Part shown: piece after piece, positions 18,960 to 26,840 of the stretch
Numbering within the stretch: position 1 is the stretch's first letter
Layout: each line of letters starts with the position of its first letter
NCBI GenBank assembly: GCA_937924035.1
Contig: CALDTK010000189.1
Span: forward strand, 1 to 32,189
Length of the DNA: 32,189 nt
Direction: 5' to 3'
Source: an uncultured Saprospiraceae bacterium
GTDB lineage: Bacteria; Bacteroidota; Bacteroidia; Chitinophagales; Saprospiraceae
The notes under the pieces: generated by a model
Told to the model about the DNA's origin: nothing
The model's database searches: none
Seen by the model: only the letters and a program-made list of their open reading frames with translations
Position numbers and translations under genes: made by a program

Positions 18960-19850
18960 ATGCCTGTTCATTACTCTAGCTGTCCAGCATGCGACGCAAG
19001 TGACCTTAAAAAAGTATTGACTGCCGAAGACCACACGGTAAGTCACGAATTGTTCGACATTTGGCACTGTAACCAGTGTTCGTTGAGGTTTACTCAAGAT
19101 GTCCCTACTGAGGACAAGATTGGTCCCTACTATCAGTCTGAGGAATATGTATCACACTCGAATACGAGCAAAGGATTCATCAATGGTATTTATCAGCAGG
19201 TACGAGACATTACACTTTCGCAAAAACGCTCACTGATTCGAGAAATGACCGGTAAACAGACTGGAAGTATCCTTGATGTTGGCTGTGGTACAGGAGAACT
19301 GCTTAACACCATGAAGCAGGCCGGCTGGCAGACCCGTGGGCTAGAACCAGACGAAGGTGCGAGAACCTTTGCTAAAACTCAATATGGCTTAGAAGTCACC
19401 CAGCCCGAAGATCTTTTCAAGCTTGAAGGCACCTATGACTGCGTAAGCATGTGGCACGTCATGGAGCATGTGCATCGCTTGCACGAATACTTTGATCAGT
19501 TACACAAGTTGATTGGTGAAAATGGAACCCTAATCATCGCTGTTCCGAACTATACCAGTTCGGATGCACAGCATTATGGCAAGAAATGGGCAGCCTACGA
19601 TGTTCCTCGCCACTTGTATCATTTCAGTCCTCAGTCTATGAAGCGGCTCCTTGTCCAGCATGGCTTCAAACTTCGCGAATTGCGTGCAATGCCATTTGAC
19701 GCCTTTTATGTAAGCCTACTTAGTGAGAAGTACAAAAATGGGGGCATGCGCCCAGTGAGTGCTTTTTTGAAAGGGTTAGGATCATACTGGCCTAGTCGAA
19801 GCAAGCCTGAGCAAGGTAGTTCGGTAATGTATTTTTGTGAGCGAGCTTAG
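18960..19850 (+). CDS. Class I SAM-dependent methyltransferase with N-terminal CxxC zinc-binding-like segment
   Basis: 296 aa; 'CPACDAS...HCNQCSLRF', 'ILDVGCGTGELL', 'WHVMEHVH', 'DVPRHLYHFSPQSMKRLL'. Confidence 0.9.
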   Translation: MPVHYSSCPACDASDLKKVLTAEDHTVSHELFDIWHCNQCSLRFTQDVPTEDKIGPYYQSEEYVSHSNTSKGFINGIYQQVRDITLSQKRSLIREMTGKQTGSILDVGCGTGELLNTMKQAGWQTRGLEPDEGARTFAKTQYGLEVTQPEDLFKLEGTYDCVSMWHVMEHVHRLHEYFDQLHKLIGENGTLIIAVPNYTSSDAQHYGKKWAAYDVPRHLYHFSPQSMKRLLVQHGFKLRELRAMPFDAFYVSLLSEKYKNGGMRPVSAFLKGLGSYWPSRSKPEQGSSVMYFCERA

Positions 19851-19859
19851 CTTGCTATG

Positions 19860-19979
19860 CAATTGTCAATTTCTAATTGATAATTGGTAATGATCACGAC
19901 GCTTGCTCACCTTCGGTTCGTGAGGACATCTTGCTCGTGTCTCGGCATTATCAATTGACAATTACCAATTAAAAATTCT
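19860..19979. repeat. Imperfect AATTGATAATTG-type inverted repeat element
   Basis: AT-rich arms 'aattgtcaatttctaattgataattggtaat' (19861-19891) and 'attatcaattgacaattaccaattaaaaatt' (19947-19977) separated by a GC-richer spacer. Confidence 0.6.
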
Positions 19980-19987
19980 ATTCCTCC

Positions 19988-20980
19988 ATGAAAGCCATTA
20001 TCCCAGTAGCAGGAGCAGGTACACGACTTCGTCCATTTACCTATACCCAGCCAAAGCCGCTCATTCCTGTGGCGGGTAAGCCGATTTTGAGTTATATAGT
20101 AGACCAGCTTAAAGAGCTTGGGGTATCTGAATTCATCTTTGTGATCGGTTACCTCGGTGAGAAGATTCGCACGTATGTAGAAGAGACCTATCCAAACTTA
20201 GAGACCAAATTTGTAGTCCAAGACGAACGCAGAGGTTCAGGGCATGCAGTATGGCTAACCAAACAAGCGATGGGACGAACAAAAAATGTGATCATTGTTT
20301 TTGGAGATACCATAATTGAAGGCGGCATTGAAGAAATCGTGAATTGTAGTCACACCTGCATGGCCATAAAACCTGTTGAGGATCCGCGTCGCTTTGGGGT
20401 AGTTGAATTAAAAAAGGACGGTACCATAAAAGCGATGGTTGAGAAACCTAGAATGCCAAGGAGCAATCAGGCACTTGTTGGTTTTTATAAAATTAGCGAC
20501 TTCAAATTACTCTGTAATACGCTAGGAACATTACTTGATGATCCAAAACAAGAGGAGAGTATAACCTTAACCGACGGGCTCATGATGATGCTGGATGGTG
20601 GCCACCCTATGCATGCAGAGCAGGTACATAGATGGTATGATTGCGGTGACCCTAAAGTACTCTTAAATACGAATAGGACACTGCTAGCCAAGCGAAAATA
20701 TGGGGAAAGCCAAGAGCCTGCTTTTGATCGTACAATCATTATTCACCCAGTAGCCATTGGCAAAAACTGCAAGATCCATGACGCCGTGATCGGACCAAAT
20801 GTCTCCATCGGAGACCATGCTGTTATAGAACATTCCATGGTAAGTGAAAGCATCGTTGGGCGCTTTGCAACACTGAATAAAGTGAACCTCACCGAATCCG
20901 TTATTGGTAATGACACCGCACTTCACGGCAGACCTAAGTCGCTCAATATTGGTGACAATACAGAACTAGAATTAGGTTAA
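19988..20980 (+). CDS. Sugar-1-phosphate nucleotidyltransferase (NDP-sugar pyrophosphorylase) with C-terminal left-handed beta-helix
   Basis: 330 aa; 'MKAIIPVAGAGTRLRPFTYTQPKPLIPVAGKPI', 'VEKPRMPRSNQALVGFYKI', hexapeptide-like C-terminus. Confidence 0.93.
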   Translation: MKAIIPVAGAGTRLRPFTYTQPKPLIPVAGKPILSYIVDQLKELGVSEFIFVIGYLGEKIRTYVEETYPNLETKFVVQDERRGSGHAVWLTKQAMGRTKNVIIVFGDTIIEGGIEEIVNCSHTCMAIKPVEDPRRFGVVELKKDGTIKAMVEKPRMPRSNQALVGFYKISDFKLLCNTLGTLLDDPKQEESITLTDGLMMMLDGGHPMHAEQVHRWYDCGDPKVLLNTNRTLLAKRKYGESQEPAFDRTIIIHPVAIGKNCKIHDAVIGPNVSIGDHAVIEHSMVSESIVGRFATLNKVNLTESVIGNDTALHGRPKSLNIGDNTELELG

Positions 20981-21028
20981 GGTTTTGAGCTCCTTCAACT
21001 TGTTTTGGCGTAAGCTCGTTGCAATAAT

Positions 21029-21757
21029 ATGAGCAAGTCATTCCATTCAACAGCTCTTATTATCTGTGTTTTAGCGAAAGCTACCTTTTGCCTTGGACAA
21101 GATTCTGCCCAAATGCGACTTTATCTGTTGCCAGGGACAGGAGCGGATGAGAGACTCTTCCACGCACTCGATCTAAGCACTTTTGACACCGTCAATGTTG
21201 TCTTGCCCGTCCCATTGAAAAAGGAATCGATGCATGAATATGCGTTACGCATTGCACGAGATCAAATAGATACCACTCGACCTTTCGCCTTGCTCGGCGT
21301 ATCACTTGGAGGTATGGTGGCTACAGAACTTGCTGATGAATTGAATCCTGAGGCTGTAATTATTATCGCTTCCGCTAAAACAGGCAATGAGATGCCATCG
21401 AGTTACCACTTTGCTCGGTACCTGCCCATCCACCATATCGTAGGTGGGAAAACTATGCGCTGGTTTACGAAACAACTTCAACCAAAATTCGAACCGATGG
21501 AGGTTGATCAACGTGAGCTGTTTCTGGATATGCTTTACGGAAAAGATCCTGCTTTTTTGAAGGGTGCTGTACGCCTCATGGTGGACTGGAATCGTTCAGA
21601 TATACCTGAGGGTATAATCCATGTACATGGTGAATATGACCACACCCTACCCTATAAGCATACCCAACCTACACACAGCGTTGTGGATGCAGGGCACATG
21701 CTGACCTATAGCATGCCAGAGGTTGTGGAGAGGGTTTTAGCGGAAATCTCGCTATAA
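21029..21757 (+). CDS. Alpha/beta hydrolase, likely exported
   Basis: 242 aa; signal-like N-terminus, 'LLPGTGADERLF', nucleophile elbow GVSLGG, 'VHGEYDHTLPY', C-terminal 'VDAGHM'. Confidence 0.8.
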   Translation: MSKSFHSTALIICVLAKATFCLGQDSAQMRLYLLPGTGADERLFHALDLSTFDTVNVVLPVPLKKESMHEYALRIARDQIDTTRPFALLGVSLGGMVATELADELNPEAVIIIASAKTGNEMPSSYHFARYLPIHHIVGGKTMRWFTKQLQPKFEPMEVDQRELFLDMLYGKDPAFLKGAVRLMVDWNRSDIPEGIIHVHGEYDHTLPYKHTQPTHSVVDAGHMLTYSMPEVVERVLAEISL

Positions 21758-21787
21758 AGTGCCCCTCACGGAGTGTGTATTTGAACG

Positions 21788-23608
21788 CTATAGGATCCCT
21801 ACGGAATCTGCACTAATGTGAATCGCTCGCGTCTCATCTGCTCGGAATTGTGAGTCATCATCACCGTTCTCCAAACGAAGGACGCCACGAGGACAAACAG
21901 CAGAGCAAACTCCACAACCAACACAACTAGAGCGAACAATGTCCTGACCTCGTTGCGCATACCAACGAACATCGATACCCATCTCGCAATATGTTGAGCA
22001 GTTACCACAAGAGATGCACTGACTTCCGTTTGTAGTGATTCGGAATTTAGACTTATAGCGCTGGACTAGTCCAAGATATGCTGCTAGTGGACAACCAAAG
22101 CGACACCAAACGCGGTTGCCCATGAGCGGATAAAAACCCGTACCGACAACGCCCGCAAAGCCAGCCCCAATCAGGAACCCATACCATTTGCGGATATCAT
22201 ATGCATTGAATATCCAAATTTGAGCATTGCCAGTGAAGAAATGATACAGAACCGCAGCCGTCATAACGATTGCCGACACAAGCACTCCATGAATAATGAA
22301 ACGCTCATACTTCCAGCTACGAAGGCTCTTGTCACTCAGTTGGCGATACGGATCCCCCATTGTTTCGGCCAAGCCTCCACAACCACAGACCCAAGAGCAA
22401 TACCAACGCTTACCAAAGAAGTAAGTCATTACCGGTACGCCAATTACAATTAAGGCGATACCCCAGCCCAAAAGGAAGATCCCGAAGCCTCCACTTGACA
22501 TTAACGCATTAAGGTTCCAGTCGAAGAAGAAGTCATAATCCAGTGGCCAGATGTTTTTAAGGTCTGCACTCGGGCCACCAAGCCTTGACATGAGTTCTGG
22601 AATCAGAAACGCAAATCCGGTCTGAAAGAACATCACTGAGCTGGTACGCACTAATTGATATTTATTGTGCTGATATTTTGACCACATACGGACGCCCATC
22701 ACAATCACAATCGTGGTGTAAAGTGTACCGTACACGAACCACTGGCTAGCTGCGTTACCACTTAAAAATTCAGAAAGTGGGCTACACATGATAACCCAAG
22801 GGGTAATGAGGTACGGCGCCCAATACAAGAGGAGATAGAACCCAATGAGGTAGGTTCCGCCTAGAATACCGAGTGTTGCAGAAGCCATATCGGGCGAAGC
22901 GCTTCGAGATGGCGTATTCTTCGCACTTTTCTGAACAATGAAAACAAGAACTGTAATCAGGATAGCTACTCCTGCTGTGATCGCCGGCCAAACCCATTTG
23001 CCATCCATGTAACTAATTCCATATGCAAGCACTCCAATAAGAGTGAAGCCTAAGAAAACGCTTCTCCAAGTGAGCGTTAGGCCTCTCGTCAATGGAGAAT
23101 GATAAATGTGATCATTCTTGATGCCTGGATCAGCTGAGAATTTGGGAAGAATGTAGAGCAAACCACCTAGAATACCGATTCCAAAGGTTAATCCGAACCA
23201 CATCCATGGGTTGGCACTTACCGAGCCTGTGCTCGATTCACGGATAATCGGGAAGAGTTGATTTTTTAGGTAACCATCTCCTAATTTAAAGTCCCATTCT
23301 CCTAGACCATCAGGAGCTCCAGAAGCTTCGTAAGTTGAGATAAGGTCCGTTTGAGCTTTCGCAAAGACAGCCTTATATCCATCGACAGCGGCAAAAGGAC
23401 TACTGAAAGTTTTTCCAGAGAACCCTAGATCAGTCGCAGCTTTAGCTATTGCTTGTTGGTGATGTTCGTTAGCGCCTTTCGGCAAAACATCGGGAGTGAT
23501 TGTATATGATTCTAGCCCCAGCATCCCTGTGAAGAGTAATAACGCAACACAAAATAAACCTAGGCCAACCCACTGCATGGTTGTTCGTTGAACTGCTTTT
23601 TTAGACAC
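21788..23608 (-). CDS. Multi-TM 4Fe-4S polyferredoxin (NosR/NapH/FixG-like)
   Basis: 606 aa; many TM segments; 'WYCSWVCGCGG', 'WCRFGCPLAAYLGL', and two ferredoxin motifs CISCGNCSTYCEMGI and CVGCGVCSAVCPRGV. Confidence 0.88.
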   Translation of the reverse strand: MSKKAVQRTTMQWVGLGLFCVALLLFTGMLGLESYTITPDVLPKGANEHHQQAIAKAATDLGFSGKTFSSPFAAVDGYKAVFAKAQTDLISTYEASGAPDGLGEWDFKLGDGYLKNQLFPIIRESSTGSVSANPWMWFGLTFGIGILGGLLYILPKFSADPGIKNDHIYHSPLTRGLTLTWRSVFLGFTLIGVLAYGISYMDGKWVWPAITAGVAILITVLVFIVQKSAKNTPSRSASPDMASATLGILGGTYLIGFYLLLYWAPYLITPWVIMCSPLSEFLSGNAASQWFVYGTLYTTIVIVMGVRMWSKYQHNKYQLVRTSSVMFFQTGFAFLIPELMSRLGGPSADLKNIWPLDYDFFFDWNLNALMSSGGFGIFLLGWGIALIVIGVPVMTYFFGKRWYCSWVCGCGGLAETMGDPYRQLSDKSLRSWKYERFIIHGVLVSAIVMTAAVLYHFFTGNAQIWIFNAYDIRKWYGFLIGAGFAGVVGTGFYPLMGNRVWCRFGCPLAAYLGLVQRYKSKFRITTNGSQCISCGNCSTYCEMGIDVRWYAQRGQDIVRSSCVGCGVCSAVCPRGVLRLENGDDDSQFRADETRAIHISADSVGIL

Positions 23609-24971
23609 GAGACGTAGATTTTGATGTGAGCTTTTTTAGAAACCTTTGGACGCCTGATAATCCCCGTTTCGACGCGAGTTTTACGGAGGTTCCTTCTTGC
23701 TGATTGAATGCAGAAACCACTTCGGCTTCATGCTCTTCATAAAATTCGGGATCGAAGTTGGCCAAACCTAAGTGCTCGACGACTTCATTAATATGCGTTT
23801 TGTTTGCGATCCAAGCTTCACAAACTTCATGGCGATAGCGAATGCCCATCATATGAAATCCAAGTACGGCTTTTGAGCTCGTGTCCCAGTAAAGTCGAAC
23901 GGCTTTCTCTTCTGTTGGGTGTTGCCAATAAAACCAAGACTGACCTTCGGGAAGTGTTGCTGGCGTTGAACCGTACACTTGATATTCCAAGTCAAAAAAC
24001 TTGGCCGAATTAAAGAAGATACCAGGACGGTAAGGAGTAGGTTTTCCAAGGATGTTGTAAGCAACTGTCTCTCCCATCATTCGTCCAGTGTACCAGATTG
24101 CTTCAATTGGTCGTCTTCCAGGCTGAGGGTCGTTCAATTCAGCACAATCACCAATTGCGTATACATCCTTGATACTGGTCTCGAGATGGTCGTTAACCTT
24201 GATACCTCTGCCGAGTTCTAGGTTTGAAAAACTAAGCCATTCGATATTAGGCTTAACTCCTGCAGTTATCCCTACAAATTCGCATTGAAACTTCTCTCCT
24301 CCTTTTGCTACAGCCAGTTTCACTTTTCCAGTACCATCCCCCCATATCTCTGCGAGCTCAGTCTGGAGGCGCAAGTCAATACCATGTTTGTTCTGAATAT
24401 GCTTGGTAACCATATTACTTTCCTCTGGAGGAAGAACACGATTCCAATACGATTCTTCACGTACGAGGAAACTCACTGGAATATTTCTCGTGTGAAAGCA
24501 CTCTGCCATCTCAATCCCTATAAGACCTCCACCGACAATAACCGCTTTTTTCAATCCTTCTTCCGAATGGCGCTCCATTGCTTCAATGTCTTGGAGATTA
24601 ACCATTCCGTGAACTCCATCAAGGTCTTGTCCTGGCCAACCGTAATAGCTAGTCACAGATCCTACAGCTAATACTAGCTTGTCGTAGTTCATGATTGAAC
24701 CATCAACGAATTCTAGCCGCTTTTCAGGAAATCGAATTTTTTCAACCCATGCGGTTTTGAGCGTAATTCGGTTTTTTTCCCAAAACCAGTCTTCGTAGGG
24801 CTTTAGGTCCTCTTTCCGCATGTGCCCCATGTAGGAATACATGAGTGCTGGGCGCGAGTAATGGTAATCACTCTCTCCAGAGATAATTGTGATTTCGTGT
24901 TGAGACTGTTTGCGCAGATGACGAGCAGCGGTTATGCCGGCGATCCCGTTCCCAATAATGACTATGTGCAT
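23601..24971 (-). CDS. NAD(P)/FAD-dependent oxidoreductase (pyridine nucleotide-disulfide type)
   Basis: Likely start at internal ATG (24971) giving MHIVIIGNGIAGITAARHLRKQS; 'VIVGGGLIGIEMAE', 'DVYAIGDCAEL'. ORF track start 25022 would add an implausible N-terminal extension. Overlaps next gene by 8 bp. Confidence 0.9.
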   Translation of the reverse strand: MHIVIIGNGIAGITAARHLRKQSQHEITIISGESDYHYSRPALMYSYMGHMRKEDLKPYEDWFWEKNRITLKTAWVEKIRFPEKRLEFVDGSIMNYDKLVLAVGSVTSYYGWPGQDLDGVHGMVNLQDIEAMERHSEEGLKKAVIVGGGLIGIEMAECFHTRNIPVSFLVREESYWNRVLPPEESNMVTKHIQNKHGIDLRLQTELAEIWGDGTGKVKLAVAKGGEKFQCEFVGITAGVKPNIEWLSFSNLELGRGIKVNDHLETSIKDVYAIGDCAELNDPQPGRRPIEAIWYTGRMMGETVAYNILGKPTPYRPGIFFNSAKFFDLEYQVYGSTPATLPEGQSWFYWQHPTEEKAVRLYWDTSSKAVLGFHMMGIRYRHEVCEAWIANKTHINEVVEHLGLANFDPEFYEEHEAEVVSAFNQQEGTSVKLASKRGLSGVQRFLKKLTSKSTSRV

Positions 24972-25171
24972 ATGAAGTGTGCGGAGTTGAGGGTAAGGTA
25001 AGTTCAAGTTCCCAGAGACCACAATTCAAAGGCGCGATGTGTAAATCATCAAGCATTTAGTACCGTTTTGCAATGAAATTGCTTCTTCTGCAACCCTTAA
25101 CACACTTTTAATGTCTTTATAGTAGCCTTGTTTAGCGGATAGGCTTATCTTTAGCTTGTAAATCGACCAGC

Positions 25172-25843
25172 ATGCGAATAGCTTTACTCAGTGTATTCTT
25201 TTTAATGAGTCTTATTGGCTCCGCTCAGACCCTCTCCTTTGAGAGTGCACTAGTGACGGAACCCGCAGACCCAGCTATTGGAGACATCTCAACACATAAT
25301 AGAATAATCAACTCTGGCAGCAACCCTGTGAGAGCTCGTTGGATTCGTGAGGTAAATGATTTGCCAAGTGGATGGCTTAGCGCTATCTGTGACACTAATC
25401 AGTGCTACTTGCCACGCATTGATTCTGCCGATTTTATCATTCAGGCTAACTCCTCGTCACCAATCATTCCACACATTTACCCTGATGGTTCTGCAGGAGA
25501 TGCTCAGGTAACTGTACGTGTAGTCGACATTGATGATCGAAGCAATAATGCCGTTTCTACTTTTTCATTCCCAATGATCAGTAGCGTGAAGGATCCATTT
25601 TCTTCTGGGCCTAAGCTCTACCCTAATCCTGCAACGAATGAGTTTAGTATCCTCTCAGATGTTAGCGTCAGTGAAGTTACAGTAACAAACATGCTTGGTA
25701 AGCTTATCAAAGTATATTCTGGTAACTCTCCATCCTATGATGTTAGCGACCTACCAAACGGTATTTACCTCGTGTCCATGAAGGATAACTATGGAAGAAT
25801 CATTAAGACCCTCCGCTTTAGCAAGAGAAATTATCATCCATAA
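25172..25843 (+). CDS. Secreted protein with T9SS type A C-terminal sorting domain
   Basis: 223 aa; signal peptide MRIALLSVFFLMSLIGSAQ; C-terminal 'KLYPNPATNEFSIL...VTVTNMLGKLIKVYSG...VSDLPNGIYLVSMKDNYGRIIKTLRFSK'. Confidence 0.9.
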   Translation: MRIALLSVFFLMSLIGSAQTLSFESALVTEPADPAIGDISTHNRIINSGSNPVRARWIREVNDLPSGWLSAICDTNQCYLPRIDSADFIIQANSSSPIIPHIYPDGSAGDAQVTVRVVDIDDRSNNAVSTFSFPMISSVKDPFSSGPKLYPNPATNEFSILSDVSVSEVTVTNMLGKLIKVYSGNSPSYDVSDLPNGIYLVSMKDNYGRIIKTLRFSKRNYHP

Positions 25844-25879
25844 GCTTCTTAGTCTACGATTTCAAAAGCTTACGCAAAA

Positions 25880-25912
25880 GGCCAGTGCTCAGAGAGAGCA
25901 CTGGCCTTTTTT
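25880..25912 (+). terminator. Rho-independent terminator
   Basis: GGCCAGTGCTC-agaga-GAGCACTGGCC followed by TTTTTT. Confidence 0.9.
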
Positions 25913-25915
25913 ACG

Positions 25916-26392
25916 TCACAAAACTAGCCTGTCTATAACGGTCGGGATGCCGAGCATCCTTCCTCCGCCAGAGGCCTTGGGGATAGCAACTCCTCGTACA
26001 ACACTTACTCGGTAGTCGCCGCGTAGCAAACTTTGACGCAAACTCTCGTAGTTGAGGGGCGTCCACCCCTTCAAATCTTCGGTTGTCATCCCATCTACTC
26101 CGCAACTCCCACCGTTGCTGATTACCTGCTTCGCAGCAGCGGTCAGATTCTTTAGCGACGCTACCGCCTCCATCAAATCTTGGGTCAAGGCTCGCTTTTC
26201 TACCCACCCCGTGTGTGAATCCGTCCTACCCGACTCTTTCGCTTCGCGGCATACGCCCGCTTGGTTCAGTTTAGGGCTATTCTCCACCCATTCTGCTTCT
26301 CTAAACGGAAGCTTCATCTGGTATGCATGTGCCAACGATGGCACTGAATATTTCTCTGGACTTTTGTTCACTACATTCTCGGTGTGGAGCAC
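25916..26392 (-). pseudogene. Truncated group II intron-encoded reverse transcriptase/maturase (N-terminal fragment, RT0/RT1 only)
   Basis: 'SNGGSCGVDGMTTEDLKGWTPLNYESLRQSLLRGDYRVSVVRGVAIPKASGGGRMLGIPTVIDRLVL*' matches the N-terminal LtrA-type RT region; ends abruptly where 'DRLVQQ' is expected. GTG start in the supplied ORF. Confidence 0.85.
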
Positions 26393-26750
26393 CGGCTGCT
26401 CCTTGCGTTAAAAGTTCGGCCCTTCGCTTTAGGCAATCCAATACCTCGCTACTATGGCCTCGGCTGAGTCCTGCCTCGTCTCTCGACGCATTGGCAGGGT
26501 TCCCACGGTAAGTCCTGTGTCCTCCTTAATATCCAGCATGATTTACCACCCCTCTTTTACGTTTGACTTTGGGGCTTTGAGATTCATTGCTCGCTTACCC
26601 AGACGGTAGGCCTTATATCATGTTTCTGTTCGTCTAGACATTAATTTGATTCTCACTGCCTTCAGATTCCGCTTCACGGGGGACACCCTCGTGATGCACT
26701 AACGATTCCTCGTCAACTAGGCTCGCTCGGGACTCTAACCCCAAAGACAC
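25922..26750 (-). mobile_element. 3'-truncated group II intron remnant (5' ribozyme domain plus partial ORF)
   Basis: Minus strand upstream of the RT fragment contains intron domain I-like text 'CCGTGAAGCGGAATCTGAAGGCAGTGAGAAT...GACGAACAGAAACATGATATAAGGCCTACCGTCTGGGTAAGCGAGCA'. 5' boundary near 26750 (GTGTC) is approximate. Confidence 0.75.
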
Positions 26751-26773
26751 AGAACATGCATGGCATACAAAAA

Positions 26774-26801
26774 TAGGGCAGCATCTTGCGATGCTGCCCT
26801 A
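26774..26801 (-). terminator. Rho-independent terminator of the T9SS thioredoxin-like gene
   Basis: Minus strand TAGGGCAGCAT-cgcaag-ATGCTGCCCTA followed by TTTTTG. Confidence 0.85.
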
Positions 26802-26840
26802 AACAGATGAGATAATCCTCATCAATGTGCAAGTCTAAGC

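Noticed and set aside
25916-26392. Reverse transcriptase as a defence RT (DRT/Abi/retron)
   Set aside because: Sequence 'GVDGMTTEDLKGW...GDYRV...IPKASGGGRMLGIPTVIDRLV' plus adjacent intron domain I-like RNA fits a group II intron maturase; it is truncated and lacks the YxDD region.
25911-26511. ORFs overlapping the intron remnant on both strands (e.g. 26052..26411 +, 25911..26207 -)
   Set aside because: Out-of-frame or antisense readings of the RT fragment and ribozyme sequence.
26625-26640. Similarity of 'ctgttcgtctagaca' to the 41-bp repeats at 3666/3724 ('ctgttcgtatagaca')
   Set aside because: Here it belongs to the conserved group II intron domain I segment (GACGAACAG on the minus strand); the match is short and does not extend.
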